The translations under genes were made by a program, and so were the position numbers. From Rhabdophis nuchalis (Eukaryota > Chordata > Lepidosauria > Squamata > Natricidae): a DNA stretch of 64,000 nt. A model generated the notes under the pieces. The model ran no database searches. It saw nothing but the letters and a program-made list of their open reading frames with translations, and was not told the origin of the DNA. Positions 9,901 to 19,683 of the stretch are shown one piece after another (position 1 is the first letter of the stretch; each line of letters opens with the position of its first letter). The stretch lies in NCBI GenBank assembly GCA_039707465.1, contig CM077645.1, forward strand, positions 147,060,503-147,124,502, in the 5' to 3' direction.

Positions 9901-10125
9901 CAGGTCGCAGATGAGGGGGGCTTTGTTGACCACGGACTTGGCATTACAGAACATCAGCCTCGAGCCCTGGCTCTGTAATCCCTGACCACCTAGCCTGCGG
10001 GGGTTGTGGCATCTGACCGCTTGTAAGCAACGGTCTCGTGCCCCCAACTGGGAAGAGAAAACCTGTCTCCCATCGCACCTGCCCCTCCCTACGACCGTCT
10101 TGATAGAGACGGAGGGGTGGGCAAA
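6950..10125 (-). mobile_element. L2-clade LINE, nearly complete
   Basis: A 3.2-kb minus-strand element with ORF2 (7138-10047), a 3' UTR of about 190 bp ending in the squamate L2 tail (complement of TATCCCGCTCTCTCTCCCCG) and an (ATT)n run. The frame stays open 5' to a stop at 10126-10128, next to a hAT MITE. No ORF1-like frame is seen upstream, so the 5' end is truncated or ORF1 is absent. Confidence 0.85.
7138..10047 (-). CDS. L2 LINE ORF2: AP endonuclease plus reverse transcriptase, intact frame
   Basis: A 969-codon frame without stops. The N-terminal AP-like endonuclease shows FCNAKSVVNK, GIAETWL (catalytic Glu), VMGDFNLPS (Asp/Asn) and WSDHSLL (Ser-Asp-His) in the right order. The reverse transcriptase follows: LLDLSAAFDTIDH (motif A), CGVPQGSVPSPLLF (motif B) and YHLYADDTQLY (motif C, YADD at 7976-7987). 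The C-terminal domain has RRLQLVQNAAAWVV and LRELHWLPV, characteristic of L2/CR1-group proteins. The first codon at 10045-10047 is TTG. The first in-frame ATG (9952-9954) lies just before the endonuclease Asn motif and would clip the fold, so the true start is uncertain. The product would nick target DNA and copy L2 RNA in the nucleus. All catalytic residues I can identify are retained; activity is unproven. Confidence 0.85.
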   Translation of the reverse strand: MGARDRCLQAVRCHNPRRLGGQGLQSQGSRLMFCNAKSVVNKAPLICDLVSEGEPDLVGIAETWLGHEGGLPLVEMCPPDYRTFHQPRALGRGVGVAVIVREGLEPRETTVPQTTGCESLCVKWGLGRQLGVLIVYLAPRYVTAALPELLEVIAAMAVETPRLVVMGDFNLPSVGESSEAAREFMASMMAMDLTQVIQGPTHEGGHTLDLIFASGQWKSDLGIGDIAITPLSWSDHSLLRLDFPIATPHRGEAEPVSPIWFRPKRLMDSDRFQTVLGPLPVSLTRAPTEDLVVAWNIAATGALDRVAPLRPLLRRRVTLAPWFTEELREMKRLKRRLERRWRSTQSESDRTQVRAHLRTYLVALRVAKRHHCATLIASTDNRPAALFRVTRSLLQQRVREAPLQGRAEEFGEYLQDKIAQIQSEMVPTESGPVGCPEADLETILWEEFDSVTSDDMDRLRGRLRATTCLLDPCPSWLVLASWEVTRGWLQEVVNASLSEGFLPASLKEAMVRPLLKKPSLDPALLVNYHPVSNLRFLTKFVESVVAQQFPRHLEEVDYLDPCQSGFRPGHSTETALVALVDDLWRARDGGCSSILVLLDLSAAFDTIDHGILLHRLEGLGMRGTVLRWFSSYHSGRSQFVLTGGQRSTSRHLTCGVPQGSVPSPLLFNTYMKPLGGIIRGFGVEYHLYADDTQLYISTPNHPNDAIAVMCQYLEAVRAWMGSNRLRLNPSKTEWLWFPASRYNQLTPSLAIGDDHLTPVDGARNLGVLLDARLSMEDQVTAVARRPFYQVRLVRQLHPLLDWGALCTVTHALVTSRLDYCNALYMGLPLRCTRRLQLVQNAAAWVVMGASRFSHVTPLLRELHWLPVIFRVRFKVLVTIFKALHGTGPSYLRDRILPHTSLRPIRSHREGLLRVSSTRLCQRVTPRGRAFSVAGPTLWNDLPPKIRTTTDLRSFRQLLKNHFFRLAGLR

Positions 10126-10131
10126 CTAAGG

Positions 10132-10229
10132 CAGGGGTGGGCAAACTTTGCAACTTTAAGTCTGAAAGACTTCAAATTCTGGGAGCTGAAGTCCTTCAGA
10201 CTTAAAGTTGCAAAGTTTGTCCACCCCTG
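10132..10229. mobile_element. hAT foldback MITE
   Basis: A 98-bp near-palindrome: starts CAGGGGTGGGCAAACTTTGC and ends GCAAAGTTTGTCCACCCCTG. TSDs AACTAAGG (10124-10131) and TACTAAGG (10230-10237). It abuts the 5' limit of the L2 element. Confidence 0.85.
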
Positions 10230-10348
10230 TACTAAGGGCTACCTCAATTCCCTCCCTCCCTCAAATTCATATATCAATTGTGCTTTCAAGAAGGCTTAGA
10301 ATTCTGATTAGCAGATATTTTAAGGTATGGATCTCCATACCTCTAGAC

Positions 10349-10511
10349 CAGTGTTGGGTTGCTAATTTTTACTACTGGTTTGGGCACGCTCACGTGTGCA
10401 TGGGACGCTTCTGTACATGCGCAGAAGTGTCCAGGCAGGTGGGCAGAGCTTCCTGCCGCTGCTACTATCAGTTCAGCCGATCCGGGCCGATCCAGGAGCA
10501 ATCCACTTCTG
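10349..10511. mobile_element. hAT MITE with perfect TSD
   Basis: Starts CAGTGTTGGGTTGCTAAT. The octamer CTCTAGAC flanks it exactly (10341-10348, 10512-10519). The inner sequence has GCGCAGAAG and CpG-rich pieces shared with other CAGNGGTGGG elements in this window. Non-coding. Confidence 0.85.
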
Positions 10512-10649
10512 CTCTAGACATCTGGAATAATGGGATTTGTAGCTCAATGTATCCAAAAGGGCACCAGGTTGGAGAAAATTGCTATAGAGTTTCATTGGGA
10601 ATGAAGTCTGGCTTAATTAATTCAAAGGGGTGCATATAGTTTAATCTTT

Positions 10650-10735
10650 TAATATTGTAAGCTGCTTAGAGTTACCATGCAGTAGCATGGTAAATCAAAT
10701 AAATTTTACAAATAAAAATAATACAATCAATAAAA
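10650..10735 (+). mobile_element. retroposon 3' tail fragment
   Basis: TTGTAAGCTGCTTAGAGT followed by ATGGTAAATCAAATAAA resembles the common 3' end of squamate SINE/LINE families. Too short to assign. Confidence 0.4.
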
Positions 10736-11672
10736 GGTGCTTCTGCTATACAAAGTACAGCATTGCAACAGAAATAGCAACTAGCACGGAACAAATCAGT
10801 TTCTTACAACACTGTCATTGACCTCATGTTGAGTAGGAATTATAGATAATCTAGCAAGCCTCGAGTTTCCAATTTTGGGAGAGCATCTGAAGGACACTGG
10901 GAATTTTTATTATTCTGGCAAAAGAAGCTGGAGTCTGATGTCTGCCGGCCTTTTTTTTTTTTTCCTTAGCAGAGAAAAAAAATAATTCAGTAGACAGGAA
11001 CTGTTTTGTGAAATGGGAAAAGCAATATACAGTATAATGATCTAAAAAATAGCATAAAGCTGCAATTTCTAAGCAGTTAATTGAGAAGGAACCCTCTTGA
11101 ACTCACTAACTTAGAATATTGTGTGCTTGATCTGTAAATATCATTTTCTCTCCATTTGTAGGAATTTGAAACAGATCTAAAAATGATTTTTTTTGATATG
11201 ACGAATACGTAGGAATCCAGTAGTGCAAAATGCAATTCAAAGCCAGATGGTGCATATTGGGGGCTAATTAGAAATCCATGTTCCAAAGAAAGTCAAATAT
11301 TGCATTCAGAAATGCCAAATTCTGCACAGTATAAAGCAATATCTAATATTTTGCTATTTATATATTTTGCTACAGCCAATATTTTCCTCATTTAAAAGTT
11401 TAAAAGGTTTTGTTGTTTACAAAAACTGATGGAAGACTGTCATGACAAAGAACATTCTCTATGAATGGTCATATTGAAGATTTCACATATCTTTTGAGGC
11501 TTATCTTAACAGCATTAAAGTTTAGACCTATGTCTGTAAAATTACAATGTAATCACTGAGGTTGTCACAATAGTCAGTTGAATCCCAGTTCTGGGATAAT
11601 CCTCCTAAAGAGGCCCTGCTTTTCTTTGTCAGGCATTTTCCTGAATGGGTGCAAACATCAAAGTGTGTAGAA
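10736..11672. other. no recognisable feature
   Basis: AT-rich unassigned DNA with a poly(T) run near 10952. No coding or transposon signature seen. Confidence 0.4.
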
Positions 11673-11807
11673 CAGGGGTCTTCAACCTTTGCAACTTTAA
11701 GTCTGAAGGACTTCAGCTCCCAGACTTCTCCAGCCAGCAAAGCTGGCTGGAGAATTCTGGGAGCTGAAGTCCTTCAGACTTAAAGTTGCAAAGGTTGGAG
11801 ACCCCTG
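11673..11807. mobile_element. hAT foldback MITE with perfect TSD
   Basis: Starts CAGGGGTCTTCAACCTTTGC and ends in its complement. The 135-bp element is palindromic through a central GCTGGCTGGAGAA stem. The octamer GTGTAGAA flanks it exactly (11665-11672, 11808-11815). Confidence 0.9.
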
Positions 11808-11815
11808 GTGTAGAA

Positions 11816-14480
11816 AACAAGAACATGTATTTCATGATGCTGCAGCTCCTTTCTTTGTATGATTTGCACTTACCCATCATTGGAGAATTGGGGGTGCAAT
11901 GGCTCAACTGAACTTGTCAGCTGGAGAGTTGACAGTCCATGTTCGAGATCCAAGCTCTGCACAACAGGGTAAGCTTCTGTTACTTGCCCCGGCTCTTGCC
12001 CACTTAGCAGTTTGAAAGTAGTCAAATGCAAGTAGATTAACAGGTACCACTTTGGTGGGAAGGTAACAGTGGTCTGTGCACCTTTACCTTTAACAGAGGA
12101 ATATCTGAAGGAAAACTGTTTACTCCTAGATCAACTTCAGCCAGACCTCCTATGTAGAGGTTGGATGGTTTTGAGGTTACAAGCGCCAGCTCTCTAATGA
12201 TTTTTAAGCTTTACATGTTTGAGGATACAGTTTCACCTTTTGAAATGGAAAAGAATACGTGGATCAACATCCAAGCAATATGACCTTCTTCTCTGCTTCC
12301 CTAAGCGAAGAGAGAAGATCTGCTGTCTGCCAGGTCACTTGATTTGCATTTAGGATATCATGGTGACTGTTGAGGTGTTGCATTTTTAGGTTTATGCATT
12401 CTGTTTACCTATGTCACATCTGCATTATGCATATGTGGTGTGGCCGATGGATTAATACCCAATCTAGCAAAAATAGAATAGAACATTTGCTTAGGTTGGG
12501 AAGCGGCTGTATATTATTTCAATTTAATGTCCATGTTCATACACAAATATTTTACCACAAGAAATAGGAGTACATAGATAGAAATCCCTTTTTAAAAAGT
12601 TGGTATTGTGCAATTTTAAATGGATACATTTGTCTTGGGGAAAAAAGCTAAATGATACTTTTTTTCTATAAAATTCAGCTCAGGAAACTGAATTTGGAAT
12701 AGGACACAGGAATGTGAAATAGCAAATGTGTAGAGAACCTTGGTTCCCCTTCTGCATTTCCAGCCCAAATTGAGAACTCTGACTGTAATCTAAATTGCGC
12801 AAAAACAATTCATTGGGAATACTTACCTCTTTAAACACTGATGGAAAACTTGGAGTATTCTGGAGATCAACTACAAACCCCAAGAGTCTCAACTACCCTT
12901 GTGATAAATGCTAAGAACTGACATTCAGGAATATTCCAAGGGCTCCTCACACTTGCTTTAAATTAAGTTTGTACTTTGGCCTTTACCTTTTACCTGTTCC
13001 ATAAGTCACTCTGGAAATTATCTTGCTGCTGATCTTTTTATGTTCTCGTTAAACATTCCTTCCCACACAGACACTGAAGCGATCAGATAAGAAGGTATAT
13101 TCATAAACAAAGGAATAGTATGAATAAAGAACATATGGAATAAGGACAAGCTGAAGTTCTGAATGTACTGCTAGTTGTGCTTGGCAGACAAATCTCCACT
13201 ACTTTTTATCTGATTTTTGCTGAGCCTTGCCACACCACAAAGTTTTGTAAACCCACCTATTTTTCTCTCTGCTTTGTCTTCATCCTCAGGTCTGAGAAAT
13301 GCTAACTAGGATTCAGGATCTATGTGGAAGAGGAAAAACAATTGAAATGAAACAGTTAAAAAAAAAAAAAGCAGACAGCCTTTGTTCCACCTTGGGGTCA
13401 AATAAAAAGTGTATTCAATCAACAGAGCTTGAGATTTGCATGATGGCATCATAACTAATACTTTTAGAACTTCTTCCTGACCTGGGTTGAAGAAACATAA
13501 ATAAACATTGGCATCTCTCCAATGAGTCCTTCGGGAGTAGGGCGGTATGAAAAAATAAAAAACTAACTAACTAATTAAAACAACAAAGCAAAGGCCACAC
13601 GGGCAGAGGAAACACGCTAAAAGGTATGTTCCGTTGGCCTTAAAATGTAGGGCCAGAAATCCCATTTCTTACATGTCGTGATGTGTCAGCATTGGCTTGT
13701 TGTCAGCGAGTCACGATCAGTGGGGAAATAGCTAGTAGCAGAGTGATGCCAACTTCACTGGGGCTTTCCCCGCTACTAAGTGAAAGTGTTACCCGCTCAT
13801 CTTTGAGTCAGCACAAAATAATGCCAGCATGTAATTAACTATCTCCATTGTCAATTCCTGTCCTGTTTCTATTCATCTCTTCCAAATCAATGCCAGTAGC
13901 ATGGTTGATTTGTGAATAAATCATCAATTTTAAGCAAAGTGATTGGCTTCTCCCCTCTGTTTTTGCTACACAGAAATCAGTCTGGCTTACCCCTAAGTAA
14001 ATGATACAGGACCACAGCCTTTATTATATTGGCATTATACCACTCACAATACTATTGAACAATTAATTACTCTAATAATTAATCTACTAATACTAAATCT
14101 AATTAAAAAATTAACTCAAGTCAACACTCATTAACTGGATGAAAATGAAACATGCATTTTCATTTTCATTTCCTATACATGTTTTAGTCTAATTGACTTG
14201 TTTCTAATCATTTATTTTCAAGACTATTAGATTTTTCAAAGCACCAATAAAACCCCCTTATATAAAGGTATGAGATAGGTAGATAGACGGATAGACAGAC
14301 AAACAGATGACACATACACATGATAAAGAGAGATGAAACCTTAATGGTGTTGGTAATATGTTTCTATATTGGTGCTAACACTTTAAACCTTTCCTTATAG
14401 ATCATAAATTAATCTATTGGCATAATGGATGGTTTTAATTTTAGCACTGAATGTAAATTTGCTGATATAAAACACTCTTA
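11816..14480. other. unassigned region with minor repeat debris
   Basis: Mostly single-copy-looking AT-rich DNA. A LINE/SINE-like 3' tail is visible at about 13525-13570 (GTCCTTCGGGAGTAGGGCGG, then A/T-rich repeats), and a degenerate GATA-type microsatellite at about 14270-14310. No host coding sequence recognised. Confidence 0.4.
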
Positions 14481-15632
14481 TCTATATAAATAAAAATGTA
14501 ACAAGTATTTGTTCAAGTGTTTGTTCTCAGAAAGTACTGCACCAATCGCTTCCAAATTTCCACACAACGTTCCTTTGACGTACAGCAACAATGATATGTA
14601 TAGATTGTGTGGATGTTGCACCTATGTCAGGTGCACTCCATGCAAATGTAAAAGTGTGGCTCTTCTGAGTTTTTCCCTCACTCGCTCATTCGCCCCCCTC
14701 CCTTTTGTGGCTTCTCCCACCCGGCCGCTTCTTCTGCTGCGTCACATACACGTGTAGCACTGTGTGCTGACGACGCCCTTCCCCCATGCTTCTACATCAT
14801 CATCAGCCTCCTCAACAACTGCAGACGCCACCAGCAATAATGCCACCCCACGTGCACGCATCCTCAACAACCTCCACTGCCGCCCTCCTCCTCCTCCAGG
14901 CCTCCGCCCTCCTCGCCTTCGCCATCGCTGCCGTCCTCCTCCTCCTCCAGGCCTCTGCCCTCCTCCTCCCCCACAGGGCCCACAGAAGGAAGTGCTGAGC
15001 AACATTTCTCGCTGCCGCCACCACAACCACTCTCCCCCCCCCCCCCAGGATCTACTGGTAAAGTAGAGAGATAGAGATAGAGAGGGAGGTATCCAGTAGT
15101 TAGGTAGGTAGGTAGCTTTAGGGATAGAGAGATAAACATATAAATGCATTAGTTAGGTAGGTAGATAGTTAGGTACAGGGATACAGAAAGTGGGAGGAAT
15201 ACAATACACATATAGGTAGGTAGGTAGGTAGAGGGATATAGACCGAGAGAAATATAGTAGGTAGGTAGGTAGAGGGATACAGAAATACAGTAGGTAGGTA
15301 GGTAGATAGGTGGAGAGAGGGAGAAATACAGTAGGTAGGTAGACAGCTATAGGGATAGACAGAGGGAGGGAGAAATGCAGTAGGTATGTAGGTAGGTAGG
15401 TAGGTAGGTAGGTATATATATATAGAGGGAGAAATAAGGTAGGTAGGTAGGTAGGTAGAGGGATAGAGAGAGAGAGGGAGACATACAGTAGGTAGGTAGA
15501 TAGGTAGGTAGGTAGGTAGGTAGGTAGGTAGGTAGGTAGGTAGGTAGAGCAATAGAGAGAGGGGGGAAACTCCACCCTCGGGTTGTGTCCCTCCTGACTG
15601 GGCCACAGCAACGCATGGCCGGGAATGGCTAG
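14481..15632 (+). mobile_element. non-autonomous Helitron, copy 1
   Basis: It begins TCTATATAAATAAAAATG directly after an A (14480). It ends with a GC hairpin (GGCCACAGCAACGCATGGCC) followed by CTAG at 15629-15632, next to a T. The 5'-TC, the 3' hairpin plus CTAG, and insertion between A and T without a TSD are Helitron hallmarks. The interior holds a proline/alanine-coding-like CCTCCTCC duplication (about 14880-14985) and an AGGT satellite. No Rep/helicase is encoded. A second copy begins at the very next base. Confidence 0.8.
15085..15545. repeat. AGGT-rich satellite inside Helitron 1
   Basis: Irregular higher-order repeat: runs of GGTA alternate with blocks such as GAGGGAGAAATACAGTAGG. 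Similar blocks recur in Helitron 2 and, in inverse orientation, at 60292-60806. The long open frames on the other strand (Leu-Pro-Thr-Tyr repeats) are artefacts of the repeat. Confidence 0.85.
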
Positions 15633-16126
15633 TCTATATAAATAAAAATGTAACAAGAGTTTGTTCAAAACTGCTAATCTCCAAAAGTACTGCACCGATC
15701 GCTTCCAAATTTTCACACAACGTTCCTTTGAAATACATCACCAATCATACATATAGATTGTGTAGATGTCACACCTATGCAGGTACACGCAATGAAATGT
15801 AAAAAATTGTTTAAAAGGTAGGTAGATGGATACAGAGAGAGCAGTGGGCCACAGGTATTATGTCATCCTTTATGACATAAAATATTCTGAGGGAGAAATA
15901 CGGTAGGTAGATAGATAAGTAGGTAGGTAGGTAGGTAGGTAGGTAGGTAGATAGGTAGGTAGGTAGGTAGGTAGAGGAAGAGAGGGAGAAATACAGTAGG
16001 TAGGTAGGTTGGGGGTTATGTGGTGGTTGTGTGTACGTGGTTGTGGTTGTATGTGCAGGTGTAGGTCTACACACAGATTGGTTGGCCATTTAACCAGACT
16101 GGGCCACAGCAACGCGTGGCCGGGAA
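15633..16126 (+). mobile_element. non-autonomous Helitron, copy 2, in tandem with copy 1
   Basis: Starts with the same TCTATATAAATAAAAATG end, immediately after the CTAG of copy 1, and shares the next about 130 bp. It carries its own AGGT satellite and the same terminal hairpin (GGCCACAGCAACGCGTGGCC at about 16102-16121). The expected CTAG is not found after the hairpin (GGGAACGCATTTCATCC), so the 3' terminus is mutated or truncated. Confidence 0.75.
15815..16005. repeat. AGGT satellite inside Helitron 2
   Basis: GGTA runs with GGGAGAAATACGGTAGG and GGGAGAAATACAGTAGG units, as in copy 1. Confidence 0.8.
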
Positions 16127-16822
16127 CGCATTTCATCCAGTTACTAATAAAAATGTTTGCCCATAACTGTAACAGATTCTCAAAACCATTTTGGAAATCA
16201 TTTTAAAAAACAAAAATAAATTCAGCATTGAAAAGCTGTCAACTTCTTTCTGAATAAAAACAAGAAATTCACTATGGAGAATTCAAATACCAATCAAAGA
16301 AAACCTACTCTATGCTCTATGAGTTTGCTTTCTAGGCCATCTTTACTGAGTGCCTTTGCTTCAAAGCAGTCTTTCTTGAAAGCAAAGTTTCTGTTAAAAT
16401 AATAACAGACAGCAGGGGAAAAAAACATAGCTTTCCTGTGATCCTTTTAAAAAGTTGAAAAGCAGGCATAATCGTGGGTCTTTTCAGTTCAGTATGTTAG
16501 ACAGGTTATTCCTAACATGAAACAAAGTTGAAATTCTTTAATACATTTATTAGGAAGTAAAATTCCATTCTTGTGATGTGAGCAAATCTTCAGTTCAAAA
16601 TCAATTTGTGACATGTATTAACTAAGATGAATGTTACATTTTCCTGAATCCTGAAATCGTTAGGAAGTATTTCTGAATATGATTGTCTGTTTTTCTATCT
16701 GTCTGTCTGTCTGACTGACTGTCTGATTTAATTCCATTTGTACATGGGATGACTCACAGCAACTCTGGTCAATTTAACAGGGTTGAATTGGTTTTGTTCA
16801 AGTTCTACAAGAGCTTTTAACC
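16127..16822. other. unassigned; small CTGT microsatellite
   Basis: Nothing recognised except a (CTGT)n run with CTGA variants at about 16684-16726. Confidence 0.5.
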
Positions 16823-17045
16823 TAGTGGTTCCCAACATGTGGCCCATGTCCCATAGGGGGGCAATTTGATTTTTAATAGGGGCAATTTGAACCTTGTTTA
16901 AACCAAGTTAATGGCTTTTTATGCTTCCTCTGTGTGAGTAGAGTTCACTTTTTGAGTAAAGTAAGAATTATATGTCAAGTGGGGGGTGATCAGGATTTTA
17001 GAGATGCTTAGGTGGGGCATGGCCAAAAAAGGTTGGAAATCACTG
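16823..17045. mobile_element. hAT MITE, GTGGTTCCCAAC family
   Basis: Ends TAGTGGTTCCCAACATGTGG and GGTTGGAAATCACTG are inverted repeats. Flanks TTTTAACC (16815-16822) and TTTTAAAC (17046-17053) match 7 of 8. Confidence 0.8.
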
Positions 17046-17053
17046 TTTTAAAC

Positions 17054-17830
17054 CTTTTTATGTGAACATAAACATAGGTAAGAATCACTTACTGGTACTT
17101 ATCTCATCGATGTCTAAAATCTGATAATTCCGTGATATGCATTAAAATGAAAATTCCAAGGTTGAAAAAAATAATCCTTTTCAAGGCTCAAAAATTATCA
17201 GATTTACATGAGTCTCTCATGTTGAAATAATCCTTAGTTTTTCAGTACAAATAAGAAATGAATTAAGTTGATTTTTTTTTAGGTTGTCCGTCATTTAGCA
17301 TTATTATTTCTAAAGTCCCACATACTAATTACATGTTTTATTACTCTAGCACCTACACTGAACTACAGGATTTTCATATGTTCCAGAGTTCATCTTCTTA
17401 CTAATTAATTTTCAGGCATTTTAAACTGTTATGACAGCTTTCACTGATTCATCATATCGAGTAAAGTTTCAGCCTCGAGGTCCCAATATAATTCAGTTTA
17501 AAGCACTTGAATCACTTCTGTTCAAAGCAATACTTATGTGTATGTTACTCATAAGCCTTGATTTTTTTTTTAAAAAAACCAAGTAGTCTATAGTCTTGAT
17601 CATATATTAACTAGTACAGATGTCAAGGGGCTGAAAGGAGAGGTATTTCAGAGTATACAGGAAGATTGAGTTTTGCAGAACAAAACCTCACATGTGAAAG
17701 ATAAGGGGATTTTGTGGCATGGACCAACTTAATTTTACAGAACATAATAGAATGAGGTGTTTTTCTTTGAGCAATTCTTTATGCCCAATAAATAATCACA
17801 TTAAATGATTCCCAAAATAGTAATATTGAA
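17054..17830. other. no recognisable feature
   Basis: AT-rich unassigned DNA; no repeat or coding signature seen. Confidence 0.4.
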
Positions 17831-18420
17831 TTTTATATTGAAAAAGTTTTATTGGTTTTTACAATTTTCCAAAGGGGGTAGGGAATACAGAAACATTTTA
17901 AGAACTTTCGCGTCGGAATCATTGGCCCTTCCAGGGCTTCATAATAAAATATTGAAAAAACATTTTTCCAAAAATACTACAAGGTGGAAATAAGTACATG
18001 TTTCCTAAATTCTCAATTCTATGCTAGCAGTCGTGTGCAAACATCCAGATATAAAGGTTATATAATATTAATGATAATTAAAAAAAGCAAAGTTATTTTT
18101 TCGATCTAAGTCTCTTGGCAATTGTATCTTCTTTTTCTCCTCCCTGGCCCCCAGCGGGCGGGGCCGTGGCCCCCTCCGTCCCCCCTGGATCTTCCCCCAG
18201 GATAGAGGAATGTTTTTTAAGAAAGGCTTCCGCCTCAACAACTGTTTTAATCCTTACTCTTCCTTCATCCCAGAACACCAACATCCCTTCCGGCATCGCC
18301 CACTTAAACCAGATCCCGTGGTCAAACAATTTTTTAGATAAGAAGGAATACTTCCTCCTCATCTCTCTAATCTTTTTTGGGATCTGCTTCAAGATAGTAA
18401 CCATCTGTTTTTTGATGGAG
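17831..18420 (-). mobile_element. ORF1-only L1-type element (half-L1-like), copy 1
   Basis: On the minus strand the C-terminal part of an L1-type ORF1 is followed by about 260 bp of 3' UTR. This ends in AAAACCAATAAAACTTTTTC and A/T-rich sequence. There is no ORF2. The same ORF1-to-tail arrangement occurs at 45510-45900 and 57219-58215. The 5' end is truncated near 18420. Confidence 0.65.
18093..18404 (-). pseudogene. L1-type ORF1p C-terminal domain fragment
   Basis: It encodes a 103-residue tail: ILKQIPKKIREMRRKYSFL, then FKWAMPEGMLVFWDEGRVRI and VEAEAFLKKHSSILGED, ending with a Gly/Pro-rich linker and AKRLRSKK. The pattern of a basic helix followed by W..P..M.V and a C-terminal EAEAFL helix matches the nucleic-acid chaperone C-terminal domain of L1 ORF1p. 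The coiled coil and RRM are missing through 5' truncation. It is alignable with the larger copy at 57225-57979. Confidence 0.7.
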
Positions 18421-18560
18421 ACAGTTGGACTGCAACTATCATCATAGCCAAAGCATGCTTAAATATGGCAGATCAAAGGTTCTGCACCCTGATAGCCTTT
18501 ATCAATTCCAATTTCTTTTATTCTTGTAAAGGTTCTGGGAACTGCCTTCCAAAAGTGATA

Positions 18561-19384
18561 CAGGTAATCTTCGAAATACAAGTTTGTTTAGTGTCCATTT
18601 GGAGTTAGCAACAGCACCGAAGAAAGTGGCTTATAACTGTTGATAGGAGTAGACTCCTAGTGTGGGGTAGGCAATATATAATACCATGATGGCAAATGGT
18701 TCTTATGGCTTTAAGGATGCTTGATTGCAATTGAATGCAATTGGAGACTGTAATTATCTCTGCAATAAGAGGAAGTCAGGAGAGTGCATGCGCTCTCTCT
18801 GCTCGATCTCTCTACTGATTGCTCTCTGCTCGTTGTGACTGACTGAAGGAAGAAGGAAAGAAGAATCATTAATTGCAACTGTAAGCAATTGTTTGTTTGT
18901 TAAGGACTTTGACTAACTACCAACCATCATTGCTTGTGAAGCAGTAGTTTAGTTTTACAACACCAGTAAAGCTATTTGTTTTACTAACAGTGTCTGAGCT
19001 ACTATTTGTGTGTTTACTAGCAACGTTTCTCTAGCTGCACAACTTTCTGTCTCCCAACGGAGATATTCCCCAACAACTGTTTTTCACTTATGACCATTTC
19101 AGCATCCTCCTGATCAAAATTCAGATTCTTGGCAACCGACTTATATCTACGTCATTTGCAGCATCCCGGGGTCATATGGTCACCTTTTACAACCTTCTGA
19201 CATGCAAATCTAATGAGGAATCCAGATTCACTTAACAACTGTGTCACTTATTTAACGACTGCAGTGATTCCCTTAACAACTGTGGCAGGAAAGGTTGTAA
19301 AATGGGGCAAAACTCACTTAAAAATGTCTCACTCAGCAACAGAAATGTTGTGCTCAGTTGTGGTAGTAAGTCAAGGACTACCTA
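18561..19384. mobile_element. TA-type MITE (CAGGTAGTCC family) split by a solo LTR
   Basis: Starts CAGGTAATCTTCGAAATAC after TA (18559-18560) and ends AGTCAAGGACTACCTA. The LTR at 18641-19075 interrupts it; the MITE consensus resumes on the far side with TTTTTCACTTATGACC. Non-coding. Confidence 0.75.
18641..19075. mobile_element. solo LTR, TG...CA, 5-bp TSD
   Basis: A 435-bp block begins TGATAGGAGTAG and ends CCCCAACA. The pentamer ACTGT lies directly on both sides (18636-18640, 19076-19080), and the MITE on either side joins perfectly without it. TG/CA ends plus a 5-bp TSD define an LTR left by recombination between the two LTRs of a provirus or LTR retrotransposon. It contains a TATA-like AATATATAATA near 18675. 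No internal coding sequence remains, so the family (Gypsy, ERV or other) is open, and the orientation is not fixed. Confidence 0.75.
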
Positions 19385-19683
19385 CATCAAATGCCTCTTT
19401 TTGGAAAGCCAAATGATTTAGAGCTGGAGCAGAGAATAGAAAATCTCTGAACTTAATTTAACATAGTTTAATCATTACATGAGATCCCTGTGTGTTATAT
19501 TGCTCTGGAGAAAGTTGAAGAAGGCTAAGACTTGGCAAGGCTACATTTAGTCCTGTGAGCCATCAATCAATCATAATGTCCAGCTGTGGCCATAGATTAG
19601 CTTTTCCCAACTAGAAACCTCTGGCTGTGTTGGATTTACAGTTTTTGACTTCTCTTCCTTTCTATTGTATACCTTTCACTCTA

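Noticed and set aside
15085..16005. CRISPR-like array
   Set aside because: Repeats are contiguous simple units without unique spacers, in an animal genome; a microsatellite/satellite explains them.
15153..16136. Long open frames rich in Leu-Pro-Thr-Tyr on the minus strand
   Set aside because: They are translations of the AGGT satellite in several frames, with no domain and no conserved start.
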